A stretch of 64,000 nt of DNA from Terfezia claveryi (taxonomy: Eukaryota > Ascomycota > Pezizomycetes > Pezizales > Pezizaceae). The number at the start of each line of letters is the position of its first letter. Position 1 is the stretch's first letter. The position numbers and the translations under genes are program-made. Below the pieces are notes generated by a model. That model made no database searches and was not told the origin of the DNA. It worked only from the letters and a program-made list of their open reading frames with translations. Below, in pieces: positions 12,175-25,960 of the stretch. The stretch covers positions 248,001-312,000 of the forward strand of contig WHUX01000007.1 in NCBI GenBank assembly GCA_015179025.1, written 5' to 3'.

Positions 12175-14357
12175 AGATCATAACCCGTTTTGGCAGGACA
12201 GTATTGTAATAGCTCCCACGCAGATTTGTGCTATGAGGTGATGTATTTGGGGAGATCTGTCTCCAGGCTTTAAGTTATAGAATAGAGTTATATGCGAAAA
12301 TATAGGACTTTGAGATCAAAGTAAATCAGCTCGCGCAATTTATAATGACTGCGGCTGAAGATGTAACGTGACGTCGACAGGGATGTATAAATTAACACTC
12401 ACTGGAGAACTGAGGTTTCTCGTTCAGCACAAAGGAAGTTGATATTATCATTCAAACTATGTGACTGTACTTCCTGTTCAGTGTAATATGGGTTCAAATC
12501 AAGCTTTTAATAGCGTCTAAGTTTATGGACAAGTGTGCGCGTTTACGTATACGTAAGTATTTGTATATGGCCATACGGAGTACACATTCTATCAACTCTC
12601 TCTATTCATATTAGTAATCAAAGCAATTTTAGTCTCGATCAGACCCTCAGCAATTTATGTCACCTAGATTCTATTTTGCACTCAATTTCCGTATATAATT
12701 GTCCTCACCGAGGACCTTGGTCGAATCGCTACAAAGTGCATAAGTATATATCAAGCATGTTTTATCTGCCCCGCAAAAAAAAAAAGTAATATAACATTCC
12801 TGTTTATAGGGGGGCTATTTTAGTCTGACCGGTGGTTGGGAACGTGCACGTCAAGCTCATGCATATGGGGTGTTGTGCCCTGACATCACTAGGGTGATGA
12901 TATTATCATCATGAGTATTGCTCCGCAAACCAAATATTCTTAGAAACCGCAAAGTGGGGACACGTTCAAATGTCCAATCAAAACCTCTCATTCAAATCCA
13001 CAATCTTGGCATTACACACACCGAGACTTGGTCAACTTCACTGAAGTACAGCCACTTGGTTCCTGGGATTAATCACAGACAGATAACGTGCATGTGGATA
13101 CTTGATATAGTACTGATACTTGGTACTTGGGATTAATCACAAACATAGAACGTGCATGTAGGTTTCTTATATCACAACCGTCCTGCCCAACAGTTATGCA
13201 TCCTTATTTTCGGTACCAGGTGCTAGCTCAGTAGTACTTAAAATTACATGCATGAGAAGGGAGTGTGCGTGTCTCAGGTTAATCAGGGATAAGCCTTTCA
13301 TTTCCGTGCGACTTCTCCGAGGCTCTGGTTGCTGGTATAGGGTTTAGCGCAGGAGACGCTCGCGTGTAGGTGAGACATTACTTGGAGTAAGGTGAGCTTG
13401 AGCCGAGTATGAGGCGTATTGTAATGGATTCTTTGAGTTTGTACTATCAAGATATCCTGTGGGCAATACAAATCGATATATCACATAACAGGAATGTGTA
13501 CGCATGATTTGACCCTTGTTTGATTTGATACCCAAACTTGGCTATTTGCTTATAATACATAGCGTATACATCATGTTCATCCGCCCGCCACTCACGCGCG
13601 CATACCGCGGGGTCAGCCCTATATCCATTTCCCATCCATCCATTCTCCCAGCGATATATGCATCTTTTCCATTCCAGTAATATTCCTCCTAATATCCCAC
13701 TAGTGTAGCCCAATGCCCCAAAAGTTGAATCCACAAGAAGCACATGCCTCATCCAAGATAACCCAATCGGTGCCAACCAGGCTATTTAATCTCAAGACTA
13801 TTCCCCAATCCATCCCAAACCCACCGCCGGTCCGCAGCTGATGGCCAGCTGATCCTCCCATTCACCATGCACTCATCCATATCTATCTCCTTCTCCGCCG
13901 CCGGGAACTGGTGCGCTGGGCATAGCCTCGTCATCAAGAAAGAAAAATAGAAATACACAAGAAATAGAACTGTACAAAAAAGCAAAGCAAAGAAAGAATA
14001 GAGTAGCGTAAACCGCCGTGCTGTTGGTCTGGGCGGCTTATACATGTGTCTCTAGGGCGACTAAGTCCACATTGATGGGCTTGCGAGGGGGAAGAAGGTA
14101 CATGAAAAGCGGAGACTAGGCCCAAAAGGAAAAAAAAAGTACCCAGACGAAGAAGATACAGGAATTGGAATTGAGGTAAGAGGTTAATGAAGAAAAAGGA
14201 GAAGAAGAAGAAGTCAAAGAAGAAAAGCAATAAATCTAGATTTCTTTTTAAAACACCATGAAAAACTCCAAGCCGAAGCAAAATGACCGCTCCCACCCAT
14301 AATATTTAGGATAAAACAAAGCTGAAGGCACGTTAGAGCCATAGATACCAGAAACAG
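12175..14357. other. 2.2-kb AT-rich spacer with weak open frames
   Basis: No gene is firmly supported. Two adjacent minus-strand frames (14045-13782, with one predicted membrane helix after MYKPPRPTARRF, and 13776-13447, Trp-rich) look slightly protein-like, but no family is recognised and the second has no ATG at its start. Pyrimidine-rich DNA at 14100-14240 makes spurious Phe-rich frames. A variant of the short insertion head (TGCCAACCAGGCTA) lies at 13771-13784 without flanking duplication. Confidence 0.4.
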
Positions 14358-15449
14358 CTATTGCCAGGTCCTCAGGAAACCCTGTAAACCTATCTTAGGG
14401 GTTAAGCTCTTTGGTGCAGGACTACACGCCCTTGTACTACTCTCACTATGGGCCTCCCTGAACCCATAGTCAATCGCATACGGAGAAATCTCCTTGCCCT
14501 TCCCTCTCCGCTCTCCACTTCCCTCATCTGCAACTTCATTGTTGTCGATAATTATAGGAATAATCCCATCCTCTGAACTTGCTTCAATACTGCTCTTATC
14601 ATCCCCCTCGGTGGAATGTAACCGTGCTGTGGAGTCAGATGGTAAGCCTAGACCTAAGCCCAAGCCTAACCCTACCCCAGGGTGAGGAGAACTTCCGCCT
14701 AACCCCCAGTCCTCAAGTTCAAAGTCAAGGTCGAGCCGCCCTTCGCGCCGCCACTCGAGCCATTCATCGTTCACCCCACTGATTCCTCGTTTGTGATATT
14801 TCCATTCATAAGTTGCTCCGACACGGAGGAGGGTTGAGTCGGACATCTCTAGATTAGGGTAATGTGTGCTGAGGTATCCTTTTTTGACTGGCCGACCTCG
14901 ATTTTTTTTCGTGACCAGCTTGTGAAGGATAGTCACCGTATCCTCTATTGCTGAGATTGACGGCGGCGGGGAGTGTCTCCCCGTCATTGACATCTCATGG
15001 AGCTTCGATTTGAGGGCGTAGGTGTAGTCCACTGCGTACAGAACAAGTGCTTCACTAGAGTAAATCACTTCTTTCTGTTTGAGAGACTCTTGTACCACGT
15101 CACTTAGATAGCCTTGCTTTTCTGCCTTTGCTTGTCCTCGGTTGTTGATCCAATCTGCACCAAGATTGAATTTCTTCGCTGCCTTTTTGGCTGAGGTAGC
15201 AAGGTGTGTCATTTCCTTTTCGGAGAGAGGAGAAGCTGGGATGATTGAAATGTTGGAGCAGAGGTTCGTCGTGTTGAGATGCAAACAAGAGAACGCCTCT
15301 CCAGTTATTATGAGATTGAGGTGCTTCTCTTTTCGACGCAGCCTCTCGCTAACATAGTCCAAAGCTTCACGCATATCTCCTCGCGACATCTCAATGTCAA
15401 ATACTGGCAACGTAGCCTTGCTGGTAAACGGGCCGAACAAACGACCCAT
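14358..15449 (-). CDS. Conserved fungal hypothetical protein
   Basis: I do not recognise the family with certainty. Single exon of about 363 codons from the ATG at 15449 (MGRLFGPFTSK); the open frame continues upstream without an ATG, so an upstream coding exon is possible. The N-terminal 200 residues look globular: MREALDYVSERLRRKEKHLNLIITGEA, then a helical Lys-rich segment (AKKAAKKFNLGADW) and a long helix with KSKLHEMSM. The second half is low complexity, with a Gly-Leu dipeptide run (GLGLGLGLGL), acidic stretches and Ser/Pro-rich tail. No signal peptide or membrane segment. The alternating VSERLRRKEKHLNLII pattern recalls a fungal DUF protein, but I would not assign a function. Confidence 0.72.
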   Translation of the reverse strand: MGRLFGPFTSKATLPVFDIEMSRGDMREALDYVSERLRRKEKHLNLIITGEAFSCLHLNTTNLCSNISIIPASPLSEKEMTHLATSAKKAAKKFNLGADWINNRGQAKAEKQGYLSDVVQESLKQKEVIYSSEALVLYAVDYTYALKSKLHEMSMTGRHSPPPSISAIEDTVTILHKLVTKKNRGRPVKKGYLSTHYPNLEMSDSTLLRVGATYEWKYHKRGISGVNDEWLEWRREGRLDLDFELEDWGLGGSSPHPGVGLGLGLGLGLPSDSTARLHSTEGDDKSSIEASSEDGIIPIIIDNNEVADEGSGERRGKGKEISPYAIDYGFREAHSESSTRACSPAPKSLTPKIGLQGFLRTWQ

Positions 15450-18102
15450 CTTCTTCAAGGCAACTTTGAGTTTGGACGCCGTCGTGAAGGTGTGTAAGAT
15501 CCAGGCGGGATATAGCCCAAGAGATATAATAAATGAATGGATTAAAGGAGATTATTATAGATTTCGTTGGGCAAGGAATGGTTGACATGTGTGCCAATAA
15601 CCAAGAAACCTCCGTCCTGTGCCTTAACAGTAATATCAGACTTCCAATAGTACTCTTTCGAGCCTTACCGCAAAGTCTTCAATCTTGGGCGTCAAAGGGG
15701 TCGATTCTTGAAACAGCGGGACACAACAGAACCAAGGATCTGGGGGAGGGGATGTTTATCAACTCCCTCCTGTAACCTTCATGTAACCCCCCTTCGAGGC
15801 CCTCAAAGGCTTTCGGATCCCTGAGAGCCCGCCTGAGACCTTCAGTTTCAAGATTCAGAAAAGCAAAGTTTCTCGAACTGTCTAGCAAAAAGGATGACGC
15901 CGGCCTAGCTGGGGCAAGTCACAAAGAGTATGTGTGGCCACAATCTTGGCTCCGAACCGAGATTATGGGGTATAAAAAAATAGGGTGGTGTAAGTTCAAA
16001 GATAGAACAACCTCGTTGCAAGGCCAGGCCTGAACAGGCCTTGGATTGTTGGTGTTTCTGTGGAGGGGGGGAGGGAATGTGTCTCTGGCGGAATAAACGC
16101 AGCAAGCGCGAGACAACAGGGCTTTATGGGCGCTGGAACAGCCCCTATACACCCACCCCTACCCTGGCGACCCTGTGGCTAAATAAAGTACGCTCAGCAT
16201 AAAACCCCGGCCACCCGCCAAGCGCCCATCTCCGAATGTTCTGTTATTCTTTTCCAGCCTCTGATGTGCACCAGAGTGCACCAGCCTCAAGCGCGATACA
16301 CGCTGGCACCAATACATAAGTAGTTGCGACGCTCCTGGGTTCCTGTAGGTAAGGGAATTAGCCGGGGCCAGACAGACGACCACGTCAACTCACCTCTTGC
16401 CCAATATAACCGCCTACATATATTGGGCACGCACATAATCGCCTCACTGAACCAAAAGAAGAGAGATTCTTGCACCTTTGATCACTTGTATGGGGCCTCC
16501 CGTTCCATTTACCGTGCGCTAGATAGGCATATCTGTGCTGCTATGCGCTGTCAAAGCAAGGGGCAGGCGGTGTGAAGCCACAGCGTTCATGACAATATTT
16601 TTCGCCATTCAGTCTATCTTTCCCTTCGCGATTACGGTAAGGGGGGCAGAGCGTGTACTGCAAATAAGGTATAGGAAGGGGAGGAGCGGTCCGGAGCGGT
16701 GAACTCACAAACATTGTTTAATGAGTCCGGGTGACAGAAAAGCTGCTTAGGTGACCCTACAATCCCACGTGCCCGTCCAGGATGCACCCAATATGTTCTG
16801 CCATCTGCACAAAATGTAACACCTCATGTATGCGCTGTCCATACATAATGCGATATCCATGCGGGGCCATTGCCCCTGAGATAGGCTTTTTGTGCGAGTT
16901 CGGGATATTTACCCACCTCCAACTCTATGAGTTCCCTTTTTGCGAGTTTTCTGCCGCAATTACCCCAGATCCAGATAAGCACCTGCCCGGCACCTAGCGA
17001 GAACTTTGGCATGTGGAGATATATCACCTCTTTATTCCAGTATGAAATGATATGTGGAAACCAAACAGGTTTATTTCCTTTTCCCGCTGCGCAATAGCCT
17101 TGGTTCTGAGGACGCAGTGGACGATCAATCACAAGCAAACATCATACTTCACATACAATTCGCTCCCCCCGACGTTACGCAACTGAGGCGGCACTAAATA
17201 GACACCAGTCAACATCACAAGTCCATTCTGCCTATTTCGCTGGCATCCGCCCTGATTAGAAGCCAGCCAATGACGCCCAGATAGGTCACCGTATTACTTA
17301 ATTTAAATCCCTTCCCTCAAGCCAGTAGGGAGTCTCAACCCATAGCATAGGCACCAGCTGAGCTCGACATACGATTCACAAAGCAGGACGATCAAAGTTT
17401 GATTGGATATATTCTCCACAGCGGGCACAAGTGCCCACAGAAGGGGAAGAAGAATCAGAACTGGATACCAGACCGTCTCGCTCCATACTAGATCAGAGAA
17501 AGGCAACCGGACACATGCAGGAGCCTCGAAGGGCACTCAGCTCCTTCGACAAAGCCATCATGAATACGAAGAGGATGTTCAACTCAAGAGACGAAATAAA
17601 AAAGTTGCAAAAAGGAATCCCAACTTCACTTTCGATGGGTGCCGTGCTATCGAGAATAGCTGCCAAAAGAAAGATAGAAAGAAATGTGAGTATTACAAAG
17701 AAAGGAAACTACATGATATGCCATATGAAATACCCAGATACCTTTCCCTATATTGTCAAAATACAAAATTCATACATGAATTACTTACCCAAGACTTTTC
17801 CTTATATCCAAATGAAAATAAGAAAAAAGGTCATGCTATCTAAAGAAACAAGATCAAGGAAAAATATGCAAACCCTTCTCTTACATTACATCTTCATACA
17901 TCATTAACGAAAAGAAAAAACGCCGAAATGGATATATATAATCAAACAGAAACAAGAAAACTTTTCCATCTCTTAGCTTTTCTCTTTCCGTTTCCATGTT
18001 TGCCTGTGTGTCTGGTCTGAAAAAAGAAAAAATATGCTCCTACATCGTCCCAAAATCTCAAGTAAAAAAGAAGGCGAAAGACGTTGCTAACTTAATGTGC
18101 CT
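15450..18102. other. 2.7-kb spacer without recognisable genes
   Basis: Several open frames on both strands are shorter than 160 codons and lack domain features. The longest (17431-17907 plus) is Lys/Ile-rich, reflects A-rich DNA, and I do not accept it. No repeat family seen. Confidence 0.5.
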
Positions 18103-21100
18103 TTAGTACTCCCTATGTGAGGGATATACGTTGTGGTGAGAGTGAGGTTGATTAATATGCATTGGGTATTGTGCATGTAGCCCCCCCTGTGCATGTTGTA
18201 CGTGGCCAGCGTGTCTAACCTTGTTGTTCGGGCCCATAATAGTCGCCTTTCGCCCCCCTGTTGGCGAGTGAGGGTTGAACATCTTTGTCGGCTTCGGGCT
18301 CGCAAACCTCACGATTGGCTTGCGCGACTTGGGGTAAAGTTCAACCTCTCGCTGCAGGGGCGCCTCGGCATAACCTTCATCAACCCAGATTTCCTCATCA
18401 TCATCTGGTTCAACAATCATGGACTCTGCAACATTACAAACAGTCTCTGCATCGTATGGGACTTGGAGAAACTTGGCAAAAGCAGTTTCACGAGCATGTG
18501 TAATTGTATGTCTTCTCGGCGAAGCAGAACCACCTCGGATTTTAACTGGCCTCTCAGTACGATCAGAGGCCTTGGAGCTAGGCATGGACCCAGACCCGGA
18601 AGAACCAGAAGACCCGGACGACCCCGACGCAGTCGAGTCAACAGAAAGCTCTGATGGACTTTGGGACTCATAGTCTTCAAAATGAGCCTTGTCTGCTCTG
18701 ATGGCTTCAGCTAGGGTGTTGGTGGAGTGAGTACTGGTTGAACGCTCGCGGGTCTTGTTGAACGCATCCTTACGCTGTTGCTCTAGAGTTGCCTTTTGCT
18801 GTTGTTGGTGAATTTGCTGTTGCTCAAGGCGGACTTGCTCAAGATTACGGCGCTCCTGTTCAACCCGACGCTGATGTTCTTGCTCTAACCGCAACTGATC
18901 CACACGCTGCTGTTCAATTCGTTGACGCTCATACTCCGCCTCCAACTGCTCGGCCTTCACACGTTCCTGCTCAAGCCTTTCCAACTCCGCACGCTTCCGG
19001 GCACGTTCTTGGTTAAGACGCTCCTGTTCACGTTCCCGGGTAATACGATCTTGTTCAGCGCGTGCACGTTGTTGGCGTTCTTGACGCACCTTCTCAGCGC
19101 GCTCGCGATTGATACGGTCTTGCTCGGCCTTAACCCGTTCTTGCTCCGCTCGCTGCTCGATGCGGCGTTGTCTTTCAATGTGCTCCAACAAGTCCGGGCT
19201 TAGCTTCGGGTTCTCTGTCCTCTCCGCCGTGACCTTGGTAATTTGAGAAGGAGTTTGGGAAGGAGAGCGAACAGCAGGAGACTGTGATGACTGTCTGTTG
19301 TCGGTTTTCTGTTCAGCTGAGACATTTCTCTTCTCGGTGATTTTTGGTTCGGGTACTGGGGTAGAGGCTACTTGGGTCTGGGTCTGGGGGACCTCGGTGC
19401 CAGGGGTTGGCTGCCTCTTCTCCGTAACCTGTGGGCGAGGAAGTGATTCGGCTCGGGGCTGAGGTGCCTCGCTAAGCCTCCTCTCTATGCTTGGCTGCCG
19501 CCTCTCTTGCGTAGGGATAAGAATGGGTGGGGGTGGAGGATGTTGTTGCGCCATGGAAAATCTCCTCTGCCCTGTAGAGCGCTGTGGGGGTGTGGGTCTC
19601 TGCTCTGACGGGGTGCGGGGTGGCTGCTCTCGCTTCAGCTCTGGCATTGGTTGCGGAGGGGATGGCTCCACTCTAATCCCATCATGGTTGGAGAAGCTCC
19701 TGTCCCTAGAAGCACCACGCTTCTCCTCCTGTTGTTGTTGTTGTTGCAGGTGCTGTGCAGGACTCGGAGAGGAAACTGTTGCACGCCGTGGCATCTCGCA
19801 TGTGGTAGCTGCAGTGCTGCTAGCTGGGGTAATTCTATCGCCTGACGGTGCCCTAGATCTCTGTGTTGCGGGTTTCTCAGTGAGCATCGATAAGGCTGGT
19901 CGTTCGCTGGATGGGACTCGACAATTCTGAGATGAAGGCACTGAAGAGTTTGGAGTTCTCAGATTAGGGATGGCCGGTGGTGGAGGAATTGGTGGTGGGA
20001 CTGAAGATTCTCGAGACTGAGGCTGTGTGTGAGGGGGGGTTGGGAGGCCCTGTTCGAACCTCGAGAACTCAGGAACAATAGATTTCCTCCTCTCCCTCTT
20101 GATCTCACTTGAGACCGTCACAATAGTCTCTGGATTCAACGGCCTCTCGACTCTTTTCGGTGCTCCTCGCCCATCGCTGCTAGGATCTGGAGTCATTATC
20201 GGGGGAGTAAAATTATCTGGTCGAGCGGAGGGGGTAGAGCCATTGGAGCGAACATCATCAAGCTTGCTGAGATATTGACTCAACCTCTTTTCCAAGTCGT
20301 CATAAGTATTCTGCTTTTCATCAGTATACTTCGGCCAACTAATACCGGCAAACTTAACCAGAGATTCATGCAAAGAGCGGTAAGAGCTAGGTGGTCTGAA
20401 AGATACCGACTGGACTGTCGATGCAGAGGTCTGATTCTGAAGGAGTATACAATTAACCAAGCTAACCTGTTCTGCTGATAGCATTGACACGGGGAAAACT
20501 AGCTCATCCTGCTCCCGATTCTCAACAGCAATCACCTTTCCATCCCACCTTGGCTGACCAAAAAGCTTCTCCAATTCAGGAGGGACCTCCCATCCCTGCT
20601 TCAGAAAAGCAACTTCACCTTTGGTCAAATCCTTATAGTAGTTGTTCGCCAGTGGGTGCGGCAAATCTTCCAGTATTGATCGGCGAAGTCCCCATCGGCG
20701 TCTATGGGCCTTTGTTGAGTTTGGGTGCAAAAGTGTACCATGGCAAAGTGCTAGAACCAATTTCGGCGATAAGACGTAAAGCTGGTGCCACGTGAAGTCC
20801 CTGGTATACGTCCGCACTTCATGCTCCCGGGCAGTCATCTCGATGGTCAACTTCTTCCGCGCACCAAGGGCACCACCCTCGAAACAGCCGAATGCATTAT
20901 CAGTCAAAACAAATTCTTCCCCTGGTCCAGCTTCCCAAAACACAACAAATCTCTCCCGCGCATTCGCTCGATAATCCTCTCGATCCAGATCGAAAATCTC
21001 AGGGTCGGTAGCAATGTTGTAGTGAAAATTGTCCAGAATCAGCTCCGCATTCTGCAGCCACAGATCCCTAGGATGGTCCAAAGCATGTGCTTCCATAAAT

Positions 21101-21788
21101 TTCTTCCTTCTCATTCTCGCATCTTCCATATTCGGGTCCTTCGCCAAGAGATGCTGGTTTCTGTCACGGTTTCTTATTGATGTAGTCAGAAACAGAAATT
21201 TGCGCATTATGTTGATTTCCCCCCGTCGCATTGGAATCATGCCAGACTGATAATTTTGATAGATTTTCCATACTGGCTCGATTAATGCCGAAAAAATTCC
21301 CCTGTCCAATCTTTGCACTGTCTCAAATGTCCTCCACTGCTCTCGCGCAAATGTACTCGGCTTAAAGCTATCGAAATGCCGCCCGTAAATGTTCGCCTCG
21401 CCAAAGCATTCCGACCAGTGTCGCTTATCAAATCGCTTGGTCTGCGGGTCGTAGATCACCAAAATATCGGCTTCATCAATAGGCGACTCCTCACCATAGT
21501 ACCATCCAGCGCTAATAATAATTGAAATTAGCCATACGGCAAAATTCAGGCAAAGGAAAATTTGGCTGTTTTCACATACCTCTGCTGCACTTTCAGCCTA
21601 TCAGCGGTGCAAAAACTCTGCAAAACAAAATGCGGTATATAGTGTCGGAAACGTTGTAGTGATCCATCCCGATCATACTGCGCGAACCAAATTCTCGCCA
21701 TGTAGCGAGAATACTCCAAAGGATCCCCCTGCACCATATGGTGCGATACAGGTGGAACCGGTGGGCCAACCATCGCTATCGCAGGCAT
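18103..21788 (-). CDS. DUF4238 protein with Gln/Pro-rich and long coiled-coil C-terminus
   Basis: Large protein of about 1205 residues. Exons 21788-21580 and 21511-18103 join in phase (CAG-CAG-AG plus C makes Ser). The DUF4238 signature begins in exon 1 with RFRHYIPHFVLQSFC and continues in exon 2 with the YGEESPIDEADILVIYDPQ region and a helical domain up to about residue 430. The rest is disordered: Ser/Pro-rich segments, a short Gln run, then a charged Arg/Glu/Gln segment of over 150 residues with a repeating QERxKAEQDRINRER pattern, expected to form a single alpha helix or coiled coil, then a Ser/Gly-rich tail. DUF4238 function is unknown. The second Met (21788) was chosen as start because the upstream frame opens only with a non-ATG codon. 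Confidence 0.82.
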
Positions 21789-24700
21789 TTCTGTCGTCGA
21801 GGATAATATGTATGTTGCTGAAAGTGGGGGAAATCGCAAGTCGAAGTATCTCTGCAACAGAGATATAGGTATGTCTGATCTGTCAACGTCAATGCATATA
21901 CTGAGTCAAGCTGATTTTCGCAGGTTCTCATCTAGTGAAGCGCTACTTTGCGTTTCGGGAGATCTAATATAGTGCGCAGCGGGTGGGAGTTAAGCACGGG
22001 AATGGATGGGCCACATACCAGGCTTAGTCGCAGTCAAGGCAGTGCAGGACTGCTCTTCTCCCCTCACCGGCTGGAGTATCTTGTCGCTATTATTGTTATT
22101 CTATTTGCTTGTGGTGAGTAATACGATGCGGGTGATTTAGAGTTGCGAGCGTGAAGGTGTATGGGAGGAGGAAGGGACTGGAAATAAGATCAACAGAGGA
22201 AACGCTGTTAGCGCCGGCGTCGTGGTAGTCTTCTGTATATAAACCAGTGCTGCTTATAATATGTGCAGCTGCTGCGCCCTATGATCAGATCCTCAGTTAG
22301 TTTGCTGCGGCGGTAAGTGTGTGATCATATTAAACATGGGCAGAAACTGAAGAACGGAATATTCGAAAAATAGAAAGCAAATAGGGAGCTGTTCTGGAAG
22401 GCGTGTAAGATGGTAAGAACGACGTACAAAATCGGCGTGTTTGTAGTAATTGATTTGCCTCTCCAACGTCCCAAAAAGTAGCTATCAAACCAACGAATGC
22501 AGCCGGCCAAGCAGGAACGGAGAAAAAGAGTAAAAGGGTGTGGGGGGGTGTAAGGGTGAGTAACAGGAAAAGCAGCTAACACAGTAATCTGTAGAAAATA
22601 ATGTGCGTGTGATTGGTATATGTGGGGATTTGCCAGTGCGTATCACAATGATCAAGGAGGGGTGGGGGGGGGGTCTTGTCGGAGCGTGAGCTCACTCATC
22701 CACCGCCGTATATTTTTCTGGGTTGCGCAAGCACACCCTCACACAGCCCGGCACCCACACCCAGCGGTGGAAAAGGGGGTACAGACGGCTGAACAAACAC
22801 AAGACCAAGAGCAAAATCTCACCAGAAAAAGAAAAAGAAAACCGACTTCAGGCAGGACAAGAACAGACGCACGATATGTGAGCTAACAGAGGGGTGGGAC
22901 GGAAGGGAAAATGGAAACAAGCACACAGGAAAAAGGAGCGAGCAGGGGATATGCTACTAGGTACTTTTTTTGAAGCCTGCTCGGGCTTGTATGCTTTTGC
23001 GCGGGGGAAGGAGCAGGACTTTCTGCAGTTGTTGGGCCGGGAGATGAGCGGTGAGGGGGGAATGGGCAAAGCAAAGGATGCAGAAGGTGGTGGGAGATCC
23101 AGAAGCACAGCAGTACTTGACATGAGAGATAAAGTAGATGACGAGAAAGAAGCAAGTTGAAATTGAAATTGATATAAGGGTTGAGATTCAGGATAAGAGC
23201 AAAACTCAGCAGGCCCAGACTTCTGCCAAACCTAGCCACGGGTTCATGGTTCATTTCACGAGGGGTGGGCGGAGGCCTGGAAGGCAAGTGGTGCGGTTCA
23301 TGTGGTTTCTGCCCTATCTGCCCATCGTTTTCATTTTTTTTCATTTTACATGATGAGAGAGCGGAAGATGGTGGGATGAATTGGGGGTTGGACGGACTGG
23401 GATATGAGACGTTTGGAAAGCCCTCATAGCGGCTCCAGCCTCGACTCGTCACTCTTCAGTCCGTCTCCTCCACTCAACCGCCCTCAATGCCATGCCCTGC
23501 CCTGACATGAAGATTTTCTCCCGCCGCCCTCAACATCCTGCACCCAGCTGGTCAGGTTGTAAATCCTACTACACCCAAATAACAGGCGTAATAGGTACAG
23601 TACATAAATTCCTTCGCATTTCCTGGCCGGTTAAGGTTGTGAATGTTCCTGCTTGTCCTTGCTTGTCCTTGCAAAAGTTTAATATATACCTGGGCTCTCT
23701 ACAAGAGCACATCCCCTCCCCTCCGCCTTTGCTAGAGCACCCCCTTATGATGAACGGATATGTTGCCATTATATTACTACTTCCCAGTACCAGCTACCCA
23801 ATATCGTCATACCCCAGTGGCCAGTGGATAATGTAGGTACGGATCATGGGACTTTGGATAGATGAATGGAAAGTTCCCGGGAACTTTGCGCCTCAAGGCT
23901 CTCTTGCTGTGGGCCTAGAACTCCCTACCTAGTTTATCCGGCAAAGGGGCCCTGTCGAAGAAGTTGTTCAAAACGGGGCCCTCTGCCGCTGGTTATCGAT
24001 AACTTTCGTTGGGTGCGAACAGTGATGACTAAGCTGCTTCTCCGAAGTGCAGCGGATTGCCCAGCCGCCCCTGACAGACAGCAAATGACATAAGGCATGA
24101 ACCCATCCTCACATTTCTATTGGCTGCGATTACCAGGGTAATAAGCCACCACGCACCACAGAGCAACATCGAACACCTTCCATCCTTCCATCCCCGACTC
24201 TGGATGCATCATCTCAAACACGTCTCGAAGATACTCCTGCAACCAGACCTAGAAAATCATGTCATAGCCGACTGACCACCCAGGCTGGTTAAATCTAAAT
24301 CCAAACATAGGACCAGATGTATACCGAGGCACTGCCGAGACAAAAGAAAAAATTTAACTTTCCGGGATGTGGACGATGACGCTTCGGATTCTCCAAATAA
24401 TTTGAAGTGTTCCTGTATGACGGATGCGATGCTCTTCCCTCTCCTCAATCTTCACAATAGTTAATAGTTTAAACCTGCCTGCCCGCATAAGTTACATTAA
24501 TTACATGGGGTAATCTACCTTAATTATCACCTGCTGCGGCGCCCCTGTTTCCCTCCACGGGCTGTGATGCTTGAAGGTGTACTATAGGCCGGCCAGTTTG
24601 TATTTACATGTGTAGTTGTATGCCCACAGCCTCGCACTTCCATTGAAAGGCACATAGGTCCAGAGTACCTATCGATCGTTCTTATTTCTTAAAACTGCGA

Positions 24701-25934
24701 AAACGTTCGAAATAAGCATTTCGCCTTCTCCCGGGAATACCCCTTTTCCCCTCACTGATTATATTACGCAATTATTCCAAACCTTAAGAGAGAGCATTTA
24801 CAGTTTCTTTTCTTCGGCCCTCAAGGCCGAAACATCAAGCAAACTAACGCATAAGCATACTCCTTCCAGACAATATATTATCGTGAGCCTATATTTAAAT
24901 TCAATGCTAAATACTCCGCAGGTCTGGATGATGCATTAAAAGCCCGTTCTAGTTTTTTTTCGCAAACATTTACTTGTATACATGTTAAGCTATCGCATTT
25001 ATTATTTCGATTATGATGGCCTTACAACAGCAACAAATTACCCACGAGAACTTGGATAAATTCAACCTTCCACTTGATTTGGGGCTCCCCCGCATCTAGA
25101 CCATAGAAGGCAGCAATCCCTAAAAAAATTTGAAAGAGCCCCTCTCCAATCCCACCATGTTATATTCAACTGATATTTATTGATTTAGTTGACTAGGGCA
25201 GCTCTGGCCACAGCATCTGTTCTCGTTCCAAAAAAAAGTTGGATTTTTGCATCCTATATTTAGTGCCACTATCAATACTGGAAATCAACCCCCCACCCAA
25301 AACTGAGTCGACCACTAAGTCGCGTCCGCGAAACGCCGTGTATCTGTACCACGAAGCCATCCGCATGCCTTAGCTATGAACAAGCACTCCTTCTCCCCAC
25401 AAGTCCCTTATACTCTGCTCGCATACATACAATCTGCAACTCCAACCTTAGCTCTGCTCATCAGTATCCCATGGCAGTACATATGCATAAACCTGGCATA
25501 TTCTAGACCTAAAGTACTATTACAGGTACTCACTTAACGCGTCGTATAGTAGACCATTTCTCTCGATCGATCTCCATCCATCAATCGCGCAAATCACCAA
25601 TTTACGTTCCCCCCCCGCCCCCCGGGCGCTCACCCCCCACACCCGGCAGCGCAGGGTGTAACATCACACGGGATCCCCAGACTTCAGCATTTCCATAATC
25701 GTCATGATTCCGCATTGCACCGCATATTATTATATTATGCGATCGAAACATTTGTACATGTCCCCAGGTAATATTGCTACTCATACCTAATTTCCACAAG
25801 TTTATTTTGCAGTAACACAGCAGCACATCAACCCCTTAACGAAGCCAATCACCGAATATCCACAATTCCGCCCTGAACCTACAAATCCGTAATCATAAAA
25901 ATACCCCATCACAACAATGTACCCTGAAAATTTT

Positions 25935-25960
25935 ACCGACCGACTGACCGACCGACTGAC
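25935..25960. repeat. Short CCGA/CTGA tandem array
   Basis: About six 4-base units alternating CCGA and CTGA. A related GGTC-type cluster lies near 27520-27545. Probably simple sequence. Confidence 0.7.

Noticed and set aside
13934..14296. Phe-rich 120-codon minus-strand frame suggesting membrane helices
   Set aside because: Produced by GAA-rich simple sequence on the plus strand; no protein-like pattern.
17431..17907. 158-codon plus-strand open frame rich in Lys and Ile
   Set aside because: Composition follows A-rich DNA, with no domain, signal peptide or splice context.
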